A DNA stretch of 64,000 bases from Thiofilum sp. (GCF_016711335.1 NZ_JADJTF010000001.1:3038001-3102000); one strand, 5' to 3'. Shown: positions 8,702 through 19,600, numbered from the stretch's first letter. The notes: generated by a model not told the origin, from the letters alone. Translations and numbers: made by a program.

Positions 8702-8712
8702 CATTAATGAAA

Positions 8713-9621
8713 TTAAATATCTTCTAAATCAAACAGTTCATTCAATAAATCTTGTGGGGGCGCAAAGAAATAATTGCCACCGACTGCTTTAGTAAACTCT
8801 AATAAGCGATCCTGCAAACCATCGGCATTCAAACCGTACATGCGTTGCAACATTTCATCAATCACCGCGAGATTATTAGTCAGTGCCAAGAAAAATAAAC
8901 CTTTTTCACCCCCCGCATTCCCATAGGGCAAACTAAAACGCAGTATATCGATACCAATATCCACCCGTGCAATGTGAGCGCTCGCGGGCTTAGTTTCGTC
9001 GTCTAATTCTGCGCCTTCTGATTTCGTGCGTCCCATCACCTTTTGTTGCTCATCGACACTTTGCGCTTGCCATTTTTTCAGATCATGCACAAAGCGTTGC
9101 GCAAAAACAAAGCTACCCTCAGCACAAGCCCCCACTGCTTGAGGCAATAAAGTCACCTCATCACGTTCCTCGCGTTCCACAGGGTTTTCAATCCCATCGA
9201 TAAATCCGGTCAAATCACGACGTTCATGAAAGCGAAACGCGCTACATTCATCTAATACCTTAATACCTTCCCAATCGCTCACCAAGGCATCGGCTAATTC
9301 AAAACATAAATCGGCACGGGTGCTACTGATGTGTACTAATAAATCCGCTGCTAAGGCGGGATGCGGAAAGTCGCCTTCAACGACAGGCATAGGTAAAAAA
9401 TTATCAGGACCTAGTGAGTAAAGCTCCTGCCACAGTGCTTTACCAAAGGCTAAAGTCGTGGCAATGCCTGTCTCAGGTTGAGTACGAGCCAATAAATGGC
9501 GTTTAGCATAAAAAGCAGTGATCTGGTCTTGTAGAGCGCTTTTGCCTTTTTTAGTGACACGAATCATTAAAAAACGTGCGGCGGGATGATGTTCGCCTTG
9601 AATACCCGTTTGAGCTGGCAT
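8713..9621 (-). CDS. yfeX: DyP-type haem peroxidase, YfeX-like
   Basis: 302 residues with no signal peptide, so cytoplasmic. The DyP hallmark GxxDG is present as GFIDGIENP with catalytic Asp142. The proximal haem ligand is probably His216 (SAHIARVD) and the distal Arg228 lies in LRFSLPYG. Order, length and the opening QTGIQ segment match YfeX-type DyP enzymes, which oxidise porphyrinogens and model dyes with peroxide. AGGAG seven bases upstream supports ATG 9621. The C terminus (LFDLEDI) does not look like an encapsulin-targeting peptide, and no encapsulin gene is nearby. It is a single gene with its own hairpin downstream. Confidence 0.9.
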   Translation of the reverse strand: MPAQTGIQGEHHPAARFLMIRVTKKGKSALQDQITAFYAKRHLLARTQPETGIATTLAFGKALWQELYSLGPDNFLPMPVVEGDFPHPALAADLLVHISSTRADLCFELADALVSDWEGIKVLDECSAFRFHERRDLTGFIDGIENPVEREERDEVTLLPQAVGACAEGSFVFAQRFVHDLKKWQAQSVDEQQKVMGRTKSEGAELDDETKPASAHIARVDIGIDILRFSLPYGNAGGEKGLFFLALTNNLAVIDEMLQRMYGLNADGLQDRLLEFTKAVGGNYFFAPPQDLLNELFDLEDI

Positions 9622-9666
9622 GTCGGTCTCCTAGTCATTGCATGCTAAAAAATGAATCTTAAGTGC

Positions 9667-10611
9667 TTAGCGTAGTAAGGCTGTCCAAGCAGCTACGCTC
9701 AGCAGTGAAAACAAGGTAGAGAGCACTACTGCTTGAGCAGTCTCGTGAGCGAAGCAATTATATTTAAGCGCAATCACATGTGCCAATGCACCCGTAGGGA
9801 GAGCGGTCAGTAATACAGCAGCTAAAAGCCAAGCCTTATCCTCAACACCCAATAGCTTAAATGTCAGATAGGTAATTAAGGGATGCAGGACTAATTTCAC
9901 CGCTATTAACCAAGCCAGTTCGCCCTTATTCACTTGATTATGATGCAATTGCAAACCTGCTCCTAAACAAAACAACGCCACCGGAATCGCAGCGGGAGCG
10001 AGCATCCCTAATGCTTTATCCACCGTATTAGGCAAAGTGACATTAAAAATCGCACACAGCACCCCTAATACCGTTGAGACAAAAATAGGATTACGAATCA
10101 AGGCTCGATCTAAAATAGCCCAAACTTTGGTTAAACTTAAAGCACCCTGAGCTTGTGCCTCTATTAATAACTGCGCTCCGGCAATCAGCAATAAATTACC
10201 TGCCAAGATAATAGCAACCAATGCACCATGTGCGCTTTGTCCCAATACCCCCATAATTAGTGGTATACCCATATAGGCAAAATTTGCAAAGGTAGCCACC
10301 AAACCGCGTTGCACTAATGCATTAAAACCACGTACCTGAAAAAAGCTATAGCATCCTAGCACCGCTAAAACCGCTGTGACTAATGCCGCCACACTAAACG
10401 CGGCTAGACCCTGAATATTCAATAAGTGTTGAATATCTTGCTGACGTGAAGCATTAAATAAAAGAGCAGGGACGGCAAAGTAATACACAAAGGTATTGAG
10501 TGCGGGGAGCATTTTGCTATCTAAAACAGTACGTTTAGCTACATAGCCCAAACCCATTAAAATAAAAATAGGAATAATGGCATTCAGCCCAGAAAAGAAG
10601 CTAGCAGACAT
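9667..10611 (-). CDS. AEC family transporter (auxin efflux carrier-like)
   Basis: 314 residues, about ten membrane helices in two five-helix halves. Family features include the N-terminal IIPIFILMGLGYVAKR, the FVYYFAVPALLFN segment and the C-terminal LPTGALAHVIALKYN. Bacterial AEC proteins export or import organic acids such as malate or malonate; the substrate cannot be predicted here. It diverges from mgsA over a short gap and has no good Shine-Dalgarno before ATG 10611. Confidence 0.85.
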   Translation of the reverse strand: MSASFFSGLNAIIPIFILMGLGYVAKRTVLDSKMLPALNTFVYYFAVPALLFNASRQQDIQHLLNIQGLAAFSVAALVTAVLAVLGCYSFFQVRGFNALVQRGLVATFANFAYMGIPLIMGVLGQSAHGALVAIILAGNLLLIAGAQLLIEAQAQGALSLTKVWAILDRALIRNPIFVSTVLGVLCAIFNVTLPNTVDKALGMLAPAAIPVALFCLGAGLQLHHNQVNKGELAWLIAVKLVLHPLITYLTFKLLGVEDKAWLLAAVLLTALPTGALAHVIALKYNCFAHETAQAVVLSTLFSLLSVAAWTALLR

Positions 10612-10684
10612 GAGCGCGTGTTTAGATAATGAGTGAGGCAGTATGTTACTGCATTTTTACTATAACTCAAACGGAGCACCACCT

Positions 10685-11146
10685 ATGAAAGCACTGGCAA
10701 TGATTGCCCATGATCAACAAAAACGCGCCTTATGCGATTGGGTTAAAACTCATCAAGCCCATTTTGTAGGGCGACGCATTGTAGCCACCGGAACGACCGC
10801 AAAACTCATCAAAGCCGAAAATCCAGCGCTAGATATTACGGGCATGAAAAGCGGACCTTTAGGGGGTGATCAACAGATTGGTGCTTTAATAGCTGAGGGG
10901 CAAATCGACGCGGTGTTTTTCTTTCAAGACCCCATGACCGCACAACCGCATGACGTGGATGTAAAAGCCTTGGTGCGTTTGGCTACGGTTTATGATGTGC
11001 CGATTGCTTGTAATGAGAGTACGGCAAATTATTTAATTACTAGCCCGTATTTTGATCATCCTGAAACAGCACCTCAACCCAAAAGTGTCGAGGTGCGTTA
11101 TGGCAATTACTTAAAACGAGTAGCAGGGCAATTGCTACCCGCTTAA
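10685..11146 (+). CDS. mgsA: Methylglyoxal synthase
   Basis: 153 residues from ATG 10685, with GGAG about ten bases upstream. An earlier in-frame start (10643) adds 14 unconserved residues, and E. coli MgsA has 152. It converts dihydroxyacetone phosphate to methylglyoxal and phosphate. Conserved residues are His9 (AHDQQK), Asp62 (GPLGGDQQIG, catalytic base), Asp82 (FFQDPM), His89 and Asp92 (QPHDVDV), all matching the E. coli active-site set. The phosphate-binding TGTTAK loop is intact. A cytoplasmic bypass of lower glycolysis, relieving phosphosugar stress. Confidence 0.95.
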   Translation: MKALAMIAHDQQKRALCDWVKTHQAHFVGRRIVATGTTAKLIKAENPALDITGMKSGPLGGDQQIGALIAEGQIDAVFFFQDPMTAQPHDVDVKALVRLATVYDVPIACNESTANYLITSPYFDHPETAPQPKSVEVRYGNYLKRVAGQLLPA

Positions 11147-11261
11147 AGAACTGGTGTTATCGGTTCTAGCGGCGACCTTGAGGGGGAGTGTATGACTTCA
11201 GCCTTCCCAACACTGTGTTAGTAATGAAGATGGTGTGGGGGGGCGTAAAAAGATCATGGAC

Positions 11262-11819
11262 TCATTCATACTCTCTTGAGGTTTTAGCTAATTTGGCTAA
11301 TGTGGTTTTATCCCAGATATAACGCCAAGTAGCAACCATAGAACCATCTGGTGCTTGCCACTCTCCTGCCTCTGCTCGCTGAGCACCATAATGCTGGTAA
11401 ATCTGTTGAGCCTTATGATTGGACTGCAACACCCATAAATACAAACCATTGTTAGCAGCGTGCGTTACGCAAGTACTCCACACCGCTTGTAGTAAAATAC
11501 TACTCCAGCCTTGGCCTTGCGCACTGGAGCGTACATGCAGATTATCCAACAAACTGCCCCATTGCGGATCTTGTTGTAGATAGATACATACAAACCCCAC
11601 TATCGAACCAGCTATATCTATAACCCATACCCGTTGATTGGTAACGGGTTGGGTTAGACGTTGCTGCCACAAAGCTTGACGATCTGCGGCTAAATCTTGG
11701 GCTAGATAATCAGCAGATAAATCAAAAGGGTAAGTAGCACGCCAACTGGCAGCATGCAAAGTTGCAATAGCGACTAAATCGTCAGCGTGGGCTAAACGCA
11801 ATTGGTAAGAGGTAGACAT
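11262..11819 (-). CDS. GNAT family N-acetyltransferase
   Basis: 185 residues with a GNAT fold: N-terminal RLAHADDLVAIATLHAASWR (alpha1), VGFVCIYLQ (beta4), and the acetyl-CoA loop LHVRSSAQGQGWSSILLQAV, matching the R/Q-x-x-G-x-G/A signature as AQGQGW. YLWVLQSNHKAQQIYQHYGAQ is the usual motif B with its conserved N and Y. The acceptor substrate is unknown. It lies 31 bases downstream of ovoA on the same strand and may be co-transcribed. Confidence 0.82.
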   Translation of the reverse strand: MSTSYQLRLAHADDLVAIATLHAASWRATYPFDLSADYLAQDLAADRQALWQQRLTQPVTNQRVWVIDIAGSIVGFVCIYLQQDPQWGSLLDNLHVRSSAQGQGWSSILLQAVWSTCVTHAANNGLYLWVLQSNHKAQQIYQHYGAQRAEAGEWQAPDGSMVATWRYIWDKTTLAKLAKTSREYE

Positions 11820-11850
11820 ACTTAACTCGTCGCTAGGTTTGAAATAACGG

Positions 11851-13962
11851 TTAAGCCCGACGTTTCCAGAGCGTCAATTGCGCAATACTATGCTGATATT
11901 TACGAGCCGTTTCACGAATCACAAACGGAATATCTTGCGGCTCACCAAAAGGTTCAAAGTGTGTTTTGAGGATGCGATGTAAACCATCTAAAGTCGTCAG
12001 ATTTTCCCCACTTTCCTTATAGCCACCGATCCAGTGTTGTTTCTCGGTGTATTCCTCTAACCACGTATAAGGCGAGGTTAACGCTAACAAACCACCCGGT
12101 TTAATACGTTCGTGGATAGTGCTGAGAAATTTGGCCGGTTGGTATAAACGATCAATTAGGTTACCCGCAAACACCAAATCATAATCCTGATAAATGGGTT
12201 TGAGATTACACGCATCACCTTGTGAAAAGTTCACTCGGTCTGCGGTAGCTTCTAAATCTAAGGCTGCAAGGTTGGCTTGTCGAAGGATAGTTAACTCACC
12301 TTCTTGCTTAATCAAATAACGTAGTTGACCGTGTTGGCGTAGGTTAAGTGCATTGCGAATAAAGCGTGTGGAGAAATCTAAGGCATCCACATGAGGAATG
12401 GTTTTGGCCAGTTCAAAACTGCTACGTCCTACCGCACAACCAACATCAAGTGCTTTAGTAAATGGCATACCTTGTGCGAATTTGAGTATGGTAGCAATAC
12501 AGGCTTGAGGATAATTGTTAACCCCAAAGTAGTTATCGCCGTAATGGAACTCTAGATATTGCGAAATGAATTCATCCGTTTCGTAACTATTAAAGGTTTG
12601 GGTAATAGCCTCACTCGATTCAACATAACGAAAGCCTGCATGTTGGAAAAAGTGGCGGCGGAAAGCATAACGGCTATCGCGTGTAGCTTCATTACCCGTC
12701 GAGATCCAACTACCGCCTTTAATGAGGTTATGTTTGCTATCAAAGGTAGGCACAGAAAAATCATCATACGCTGGATGTACTTGGAAGCCTGCAAATCCAT
12801 CGATGGCGGTCTCCGTCCATTGCCAGACATTCCCCAACACATCGTAAAAATCACCTTGTCGAAACTGATTCACGGGGCAGGATGAGGCCCAATATTCCAG
12901 ATTGATATTACCCGGTGCTTCCGTCCACGCCAGCTGATCTTGTTGTACCTGTGAATCGTATAGGCGATACCATTCCGCTTCGGTAGGTAAACGAATAGGT
13001 TTACCCGTGCGAGCGGTTAGCCAATTGCAAAATGCTTTTGCTTCTAAATAATTGACATCGACTGGCCAATCCCAAGGCATATCGATTTCTTGCAACATAC
13101 TGCGATAACGGTAAGTGTCACCCTGCTTTACCCAAAATACTGGGTGAGTGGCAGCTTTGTATTGTCGCCATTGCCAACCTTCTTCCGTCCACCAGCTTTC
13201 AGATTGATAACCACCATCTTCAATAAAGGCTAAAAATTCCTGATTACTCACCAAAAACTTGCCTGCTTTGAAGCTAGGCACTTCCGTGATCAATGCGCCG
13301 TATTCATTATCCCAACCATAGGTAACTGCGGGTTGCTCACGCCCTTGTTTAACTGCGCCACTGGCTACCTCGATTAGCTGATTTTCAGGCGCTTTACCAG
13401 TAGAGGAGCAAATAGTCCACGCAGGATGTGGCCATACCGCCTGCAAAGGCAGTTGGCGAATTAGCACTGAAGAGGTTTCCAAATGGATACGTTCGTGTTC
13501 AATCCCCATCAAAATAATCCAGAACGGGTCTTGCCACTGTATCGGTAAAGATAAAGGCAGCTGACTGATCAAACCATCCACCAGTTGCCGCACTTGGGCG
13601 CGATAGTCCCTTACGCGCTGCACGGCTGGCCAGTCATAATGGCTTTCATTCAGATCGTCCCACGACATTTCATCTACACCGATAGCTAGCATGGATTCCA
13701 ACTCGGCATCTAGGCGTTGCTCAATGATCTTAGATACGATCAGTTTGTTAATATAGAACGTGGCGGTATGCCCAAAATAGAAAATTAAAGGGTGACGCAA
13801 GGGTTCAGGGCGTTGGTAAAACACACTGTCGTCTTTGAGTACGGTAAATAATTGTTCGTATAAATCCCAGCTTGCATGAAAGTAGCGGCGAATTTCTTCA
13901 CGTTTTTGTTCAATCTCACCGGAATCCAGCGCCGGAATTCTTAATGAAGCGATGCGGGACAT
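11851..13962 (-). CDS. ovoA: 5-histidylcysteine sulfoxide synthase with C-terminal N-methyltransferase (ovothiol biosynthesis)
   Basis: 703 residues from ATG 13962, with AAGGAG seven bases upstream; the in-frame TTG two codons earlier is unlikely. Three domains follow in order. A DinB-like domain carries the iron ligands His65 (YFGHTATF) and HERIHLE (His156, His160, the HX3HXE motif). An FGE-sulfatase domain (about 210-465) has RLPTEAEWYRLY, DVLGNVWQWTE and IKGGSWIS. The C-terminal Rossmann methyltransferase (about 480-700) has KALDVGCAVGRSSFELA. OvoA joins L-cysteine to histidine C5 with oxygen, and the methyltransferase later N-methylates the mercaptohistidine to ovothiol A, an antioxidant. 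The full bifunctional architecture is intact. Confidence 0.94.
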   Translation of the reverse strand: MSRIASLRIPALDSGEIEQKREEIRRYFHASWDLYEQLFTVLKDDSVFYQRPEPLRHPLIFYFGHTATFYINKLIVSKIIEQRLDAELESMLAIGVDEMSWDDLNESHYDWPAVQRVRDYRAQVRQLVDGLISQLPLSLPIQWQDPFWIILMGIEHERIHLETSSVLIRQLPLQAVWPHPAWTICSSTGKAPENQLIEVASGAVKQGREQPAVTYGWDNEYGALITEVPSFKAGKFLVSNQEFLAFIEDGGYQSESWWTEEGWQWRQYKAATHPVFWVKQGDTYRYRSMLQEIDMPWDWPVDVNYLEAKAFCNWLTARTGKPIRLPTEAEWYRLYDSQVQQDQLAWTEAPGNINLEYWASSCPVNQFRQGDFYDVLGNVWQWTETAIDGFAGFQVHPAYDDFSVPTFDSKHNLIKGGSWISTGNEATRDSRYAFRRHFFQHAGFRYVESSEAITQTFNSYETDEFISQYLEFHYGDNYFGVNNYPQACIATILKFAQGMPFTKALDVGCAVGRSSFELAKTIPHVDALDFSTRFIRNALNLRQHGQLRYLIKQEGELTILRQANLAALDLEATADRVNFSQGDACNLKPIYQDYDLVFAGNLIDRLYQPAKFLSTIHERIKPGGLLALTSPYTWLEEYTEKQHWIGGYKESGENLTTLDGLHRILKTHFEPFGEPQDIPFVIRETARKYQHSIAQLTLWKRRA

Positions 13963-14022
13963 TACCAACTCCTTGTAATTAAAAAACTATTTATACAAAC
14001 ATTAGCTTATCAACTCTCTGAC

Positions 14023-14050
14023 ACGTAGGGGCAGACCTACGTGTCTGCCC
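14023..14050 (+). repeat. 28-bp palindromic repeat, copy 1
   Basis: Starts ACGTAGGGGCAGAC. GGGCAGAC (14029-14036) pairs perfectly with GTCTGCCC (14043-14050) around a 6-nt loop. It lies between the FCSD-like gene and ovoA, so it may end the upstream operon transcript. Related copies are at 57393-57420 and, inverted, at 57451-57478. Confidence 0.75.
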
Positions 14051-14097
14051 GCTATCTAACTCTTGTACTATCGTATTCGTGTGCCTAAAGCATTCCC

Positions 14098-15393
14098 TTA
14101 CTTAAACACATCCTGCGTAAAGTTGTTATACCAACTATAAGCATAACTGGCATCAAACAAACGTTCTTGTGCAGTGGGATTCAAGGCTGAAGTTCCACCA
14201 CTGCCTGCAATACTTTCAATCACTTTGCCATCATTCGACAAGCGATATACGCCTACCACCGAAATAGCATAATCCTTACCCACAAGACTATAGCAGCCAT
14301 TTGAGAAAGAGGGACTCTCTGGCTCTAAACCATTGAGTAGTGCATGAATGGCTGAAGCACACACTTTCGCCTCAGAGTTAGCGGCAAAACCCGATTTAGG
14401 TAAAGAATCTGCCATACACGCATCGCCAATCACATGCACTTTAGGGTGGCGCGTCGATTCAAAGGTGAGCTTATTGACGGGACACCAACCCGTGCTATCC
14501 ACTAAATCCGCATCAAAGGCGAGCTTGCCTGCTTTTTGGGGAGGAATGATATTGAGTACCGCAGCCGGAAAACGATCACCAAATTCAGTAATCGCGGTTT
14601 TAGTCGCCACTTCTAGTCCTACCACACCGGATGCTTGATCCGCAGAATGCCATTCGAGCAGTGCATTATCGGTTTTATAGCCATAGAGTTCAGTCCATGC
14701 TTTTTCAAACAGCGCTTGCTTGGTAAAGCTAGGCTTAGGGTCGAGTACTATTAGCTTAGAATTAGGCTTGTGTTGCTTGAGGTAATAAGCAATTTGGCTA
14801 GCACGCTCATAGGGTGCGGGCGGGCAACGATAAGGGTTAGGGGGGGCGGCTAATACGACCGTGCCACCATTGGGCATAGCCTGTAGTTGATCGCGCAATA
14901 ATAAAGTTTGTGGTCCAGCTTTCCATGCGTGTGGGATTTGCTCACTCACCTCTAGGCTATAGCCATCAATCCGTTCATAGCGAAAATCAATACCGGGCGA
15001 GACTACACAACGATCATAGGGGTAACTAATCCCACCTTTAGTTCTGACTAACTGCGCTTCGTAGTCAATGGTAGTGACTTCATCAATCACTATTTTAACG
15101 CCATGTGCTTTTAAGCCCTCGTAGTTAAATTGCAATGATTCTAGTGTGCGTTCACCACTTAAGACTTCATTACTCATATAGCAAGTGGTGTAAATGGCAT
15201 TCTTTTCAATTAAAGTCACATCTAAAGTTGCATCTAATAGACGCAAATACTTAGCGACCGTTGCACCCCCTGTACCTCCGCCGATTACCACTATGCGTTG
15301 TCCAGCGGCGCGTAAAATAGTAGGAAAGCCTAAGGTACTGAAAGCAGCACCTGCCGCTAAGGTTTTCAATAAGGTTCTACGTGTATGATTCAT
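14098..15393 (-). CDS. Flavocytochrome c sulfide dehydrogenase-like flavoprotein (FccB/SoxF type)
   Basis: 431 residues. A twin-arginine leader (HTRRTLLKTLAAGAA) implies export after FAD insertion. The Rossmann FAD site is RIVVIGGGTGGATVAKYL (33-50). The two redox cysteines typical of FCSD are present: Cys190 (NPYRCPPAPYER) and Cys367 (SNGCYSLVGKDYA), at almost the spacing of Allochromatium FccB. VHVIGDACMADSLPKSG is the second FAD segment, and the FCSD flavin-binding C-terminal domain is complete. Known relatives oxidise sulfide to sulfur or polysulfide and pass electrons to a cytochrome c subunit. No small fccA lies beside it; instead it is the last gene of a tight operon with a CBM2 multihaem protein and DUF1552, 12 bases behind the latter. 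Confidence 0.88.
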   Translation of the reverse strand: MNHTRRTLLKTLAAGAAFSTLGFPTILRAAGQRIVVIGGGTGGATVAKYLRLLDATLDVTLIEKNAIYTTCYMSNEVLSGERTLESLQFNYEGLKAHGVKIVIDEVTTIDYEAQLVRTKGGISYPYDRCVVSPGIDFRYERIDGYSLEVSEQIPHAWKAGPQTLLLRDQLQAMPNGGTVVLAAPPNPYRCPPAPYERASQIAYYLKQHKPNSKLIVLDPKPSFTKQALFEKAWTELYGYKTDNALLEWHSADQASGVVGLEVATKTAITEFGDRFPAAVLNIIPPQKAGKLAFDADLVDSTGWCPVNKLTFESTRHPKVHVIGDACMADSLPKSGFAANSEAKVCASAIHALLNGLEPESPSFSNGCYSLVGKDYAISVVGVYRLSNDGKVIESIAGSGGTSALNPTAQERLFDASYAYSWYNNFTQDVFK

Positions 15394-15404
15394 AACAATA
15401 CCCC

Positions 15405-16673
15405 CTAACCGATCAAGCCGGGTAGAGGTCCCGGATTGCTGTCTTGATTACCAAAGCTATTAATATTCAGACCCATAAACCGAGCGACTGATACCAATAC
15501 TTTATTATGTGGTGTGGCAGTAAACGGCAAACAACGCCCGCCTATAACTCCACCATTGCGCCCTCCGGCAATAATGAAAGGCATATCATCGTGGTTATGC
15601 CAGCCACCATTAGCTAGATCACTTCCTACAAAAATAATCGTATTATCTAAGAGCGTGCCATTGCTTTCAGGAATACTGGCGAGTTGCTCAATCAGCTTAG
15701 CGAGTTGATTGCTATACCATGCCTTGATTCTAATGAAATCCTCTCCACCGCCATGTGAAGCTTGGTGACAGGTTTGACCACTACCCGATTCGGTAATAAT
15801 CGCTTCATTCACCGCATGCCCCCAAGTCAGGGTTACTACACGGGTGAGATCACAGGAGAGTGCATGTACCGCTATATCGCGCTGTAGGTCACTAATTATC
15901 CCCATGCGGCTAGCATCACGGTATTCGGGATTACTCCAAAAGCCGGTGCGCGTGACTTGAAATCCAGTGGGATTAAAGTTCCATGCCGCACAAGCGCCCA
16001 CATTAGTATTCAGCTTTTGCTCTAATTCACGTATGGATTCTAAATGAGTATCGAGCTTAGCGCGTTCGACCGCACCTAATTGAGTGCGTAGTGCATTGAG
16101 TTCACTTAAGGACTTATCCATCACACTCAAGCGGCGTTGGGCAATAAAGTTATTGCTGGCATTAGAGCCAAATAGTGATTCAAATGCCGCCAAAGGATTA
16201 GGTTCAGGTGCGACCCTTAGGCCATTATTGTCGTAAGTGATCCCTGCACTGTCCCACACAGGCACAATATTGAGGTTTAAATGCGGTCTCACGGTTTGAC
16301 TTTTAAACGCTTGTCCTAAGTAATAATCCAAACTGACCGCTCGATCCGAGCCACGTCCATCCGCTCCGGTGAGTAGCTTTAAGACTCCACCCTCGTGAGT
16401 AGAGCCTGAGCCTTTCATATCCACCCCGCGCAGGAATACGCACTGTTGGCGTACTCGCTCTAAAGGCGCGGTCATCGCAGGTAGAGTAAAAGTCGTTCCT
16501 GTCCCTTGTGGATGCCAATGTTCAGGGCGCATACCATCAGGGAAATACACGAAAATAGCCCGTCGTGGCGGTGTATCCGCATAAGCCATATTCGCATAAG
16601 GTAACATGGTTGTGCTAATGCCAGCCGCTGCTATCCATTTGAGGAAATCACGGCGTTGTTGCAAGTGAGTCAT
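15405..16673 (-). CDS. DUF1552 domain protein with Tat-type leader
   Basis: 422 residues. The N terminus QQRRDFLKWIAAAGISTTML is a twin-arginine leader. The rest is a DUF1552 domain: AIFVYFPDGMRPEHWHP, GGVLKLLTGAD, SLDYYLGQAF, and the C-terminal FVGSDLANGGWHNHDDMPFIIAGG. The metal-ligand-like Asp/His clusters (GSTHEGG, GWHNHDD) resemble alkaline phosphatase/sulfatase-superfamily proteins, but no reaction is established. DUF1552 genes commonly accompany DUF1592/DUF1588 cytochrome-like genes in Planctomycetes, myxobacteria and some Proteobacteria, and that pairing is seen here 11 bases downstream of the multihaem gene. Confidence 0.88.
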   Translation of the reverse strand: MTHLQQRRDFLKWIAAAGISTTMLPYANMAYADTPPRRAIFVYFPDGMRPEHWHPQGTGTTFTLPAMTAPLERVRQQCVFLRGVDMKGSGSTHEGGVLKLLTGADGRGSDRAVSLDYYLGQAFKSQTVRPHLNLNIVPVWDSAGITYDNNGLRVAPEPNPLAAFESLFGSNASNNFIAQRRLSVMDKSLSELNALRTQLGAVERAKLDTHLESIRELEQKLNTNVGACAAWNFNPTGFQVTRTGFWSNPEYRDASRMGIISDLQRDIAVHALSCDLTRVVTLTWGHAVNEAIITESGSGQTCHQASHGGGEDFIRIKAWYSNQLAKLIEQLASIPESNGTLLDNTIIFVGSDLANGGWHNHDDMPFIIAGGRNGGVIGGRCLPFTATPHNKVLVSVARFMGLNINSFGNQDSNPGPLPGLIG

Positions 16674-16684
16674 GTTCTTTCCCC

Positions 16685-19600
16685 TTAAGGTGCGCGACGT
16701 AAAGTAAAGTTAGGTGCATTCACAATACTAAGCAGCATGGTTTGTAAGTTATAACCATTGTCTTGATAGGTCTGGAGATAACTATTCAAAGCACAAGTGT
16801 CTGCTGAGGTTTCACGCCGCCCTGTCGCATAGCGATAGTATTGCCGTGCCACACATTGCGCAGCAGTAGGACTATCGGCTACTAAGGTACTCAAATGATT
16901 GAGGTCATTCACCGTGAGCGTTTCAGTAGGGGTATAGGTTTCCATACCGCGTAGAATGCCACTAGCATTGATAGCGTTGCCGTTTTCAAGGCTACGGAAT
17001 TGACCTGCACCGTCATAGTTTTCAAAGTTAAAGCCCGGACCATCTAAGTATTGATGGCAACTAAAGCAGCTAGTCCCTGAATTACTATGGAATAAGAAAC
17101 GCTGGCGTGTGGTCATGGTAGGGTCTGGATCGGGTGCTTGCACTATGCCCATATTCGCAGGCTCCGGTAGGTCATGACAGAGCACGCGCTCAAAGAAGAA
17201 GCGTCCACGCTTGAAGGGGTGCGATTCATTGCTATTAGCATAGCGAGCTAACACCGCACCTAAACTGAGTAAGCCTTTACGTGTGCCATTGGCTACAGGC
17301 GTTTTCATAAAGGTTTGATCGACAGGGCCTGTGACCTGATAAAAATCGGCTAGGGTTTTATTCGCCAGCACATAATCGGCTTGATATAGCTCACGGAAGG
17401 TTTGCGTCGAATCAAATACCACATAGTTAAAGAAATTAATTAACTCTTGTGACATGGCTAAGCGCACTGCATCGGTATAGGCGGGATAGACTGTGCTGTC
17501 TTTAGGCGGTAAGAAGTAGGGATTGGTTTTAAGGAGCCATTGACCGACGAAATTACCCACTTGTTGACGACTACGAGCCGCTGCTAATAAACGCGAGGCT
17601 TGGCTAATACGTTGTTGTGGAGTGTCTAAAGCATTTTGATCTGCTGCACTCATTAACTCCGCATCGGGCATAGTGCCCCAGAATAAGTAGGATAGATTAG
17701 AGGCAATCTCATAGGGTGTGAGCTTATAAGTACCATCGGCTTGTAAGACCCCTAGTTCGGAGCGATACAAGAAATGCGGTGACATCAGCATACCCATCAC
17801 CGTTTTTTCTACCGCATCTCTAAACGCTACCCCACTAAAGTTAGCGGCATAGCTATCGACCTCAGCCGTAGAGAGGGGGCGCCTAAAGACTCGCTTACCA
17901 AAGGTTTGAATAAATTGGCGTCCGCACACTGCATCTTGTTGGGTGCAGGGCATAATCTGATTCCAGCTTTGTAATACCGCAGTCGAGGCAAGTTGCTCAG
18001 CTTGATTGAGATAAGACTCTAAGCGCAAGCTAGTGACTTGATTTTGTGCCGCATTATTATCAAAACCATCGACACGATTTTCCTCAGGCAATTTGTGTAA
18101 GAGATCAAGCTGTAAACCGAGTAAATCATTGACGGTGTTTTGATACTCTTGACGCGTGAGTAGTCTGAGGCTACGTGTGCCAGCCGGAGGTGTGCCTGCA
18201 CACACTTGAGTGCCGCCCGAACCACCACTCCCTGCTGCGGGGGTGAGTACTTCGGTAATATAGCTCGCAATCGCTGAAGCGCAGCCAGTTTGGCACGCAC
18301 CCGCATTCCCCGGTGGCATAGTGTCGTGAATAATGCGAGTAAGATCCGCTAATTGACTCGCTGTATACTTAGTCATCGGTAGATTCGTAAAGCCGCCGCG
18401 TCCGTCCGCACCGTGACAGCTAGCACAGCCTTGACGTTGGTATTGAGTCTGACCGTATTGCAATGCGGTTTGGAGATTAATAGTGGTAAGGCTGCTGGTG
18501 GTACTGCCTGCGGTATTAAATGCACTTACGCGATAGTCATAGCCCATACCCATACTGACATTAGTATCGGTATAAGCTTGGGTATTACTGCCTAACTCCA
18601 CTAAAGTAGTCCAGTTATCAGCGCCTGTACTACTGCGTTCAATTCTAAAGCCAGTCTCATTATTGCTAGTGTCTTGCCAGCTTAAATTGACTTTGCTGTT
18701 ATCGACCGCTGTGGTGGCTAAATTGCTTGGTGCTGTCGGTGCAATACTGGTATCACCCCCCGATCCACTACCTGAACCGCTACCGCCGCCAGAGCCAGAA
18801 CCACCGCTGCTACTACCGCCTGCTTTTGAAGTGGCATCGGCTGCATAGTATTGAGCTAGCGCCCACAATATATCTTCACCGTATAAAGTCTTGAGCTGAA
18901 TCATTTGATTCGCCATTTCAGTGGGTATATTGCTACTACGTCCGGCGTAATAGTCCTCTAAAGTGGCGTGCAAATAAGTCGCCCATTGCCCGTCTAAACG
19001 GGTACGGGTAGGTGTGGGGTTTTCACCTGTACCCACATGGCAGAATACACAATTCGATTCATGTACCGCTTTACCCCGATTCACTAGAGTCTGATTGGTG
19101 GTTTGCGGGGCGGCTTTGAAGGGAAGTTGTGCTAGGTATTGAGACATACGTTCAATGTCGGTGTCGGTATAACCTTTAGCAATGCGACTCATCACACTCG
19201 AAGCCCGTTCGCCCGTGCGATACGCTTTCATAGTGCGCACTAAATAGGTTTTATCTAAACCTGCAATCGAGGGAATGCCGGGGCCGGTGCTATAGCCTTG
19301 GGTGCCATGACAAGCCGCACAGTTATTGACTAACATCGCAGCACGAATATCAGTACGATCTTGACGCTTAGCACTCACGCTATTGGAGTAGGCAGAAGAA
19401 GCCGCGCTATTAGTCGCTTTTAAACGGTATTCATAGGTTTTGCCAATGGCTAAAGTGGTGTCTTTATAAGTCAGAGCATTAGCCTCCAGAGTCGCTAATA
19501 TGCTCCAGTTGCCGCCTGCTTCACGCCGTTCTATTACAAAGTGATCTTCATTCGTGCTGTTATCTAACCAAGTAAACTCAGCCTCGGTATTATCTTTTAA

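Noticed and set aside
8713..9621. DyP peroxidase as encapsulin cargo
   Set aside because: No encapsulin gene nearby and the C terminus lacks a targeting-peptide pattern.
14098..15393. Classical FccAB sulfide dehydrogenase
   Set aside because: No small cytochrome c subunit is adjacent; the only haem protein in the operon is the very large CBM2 protein.
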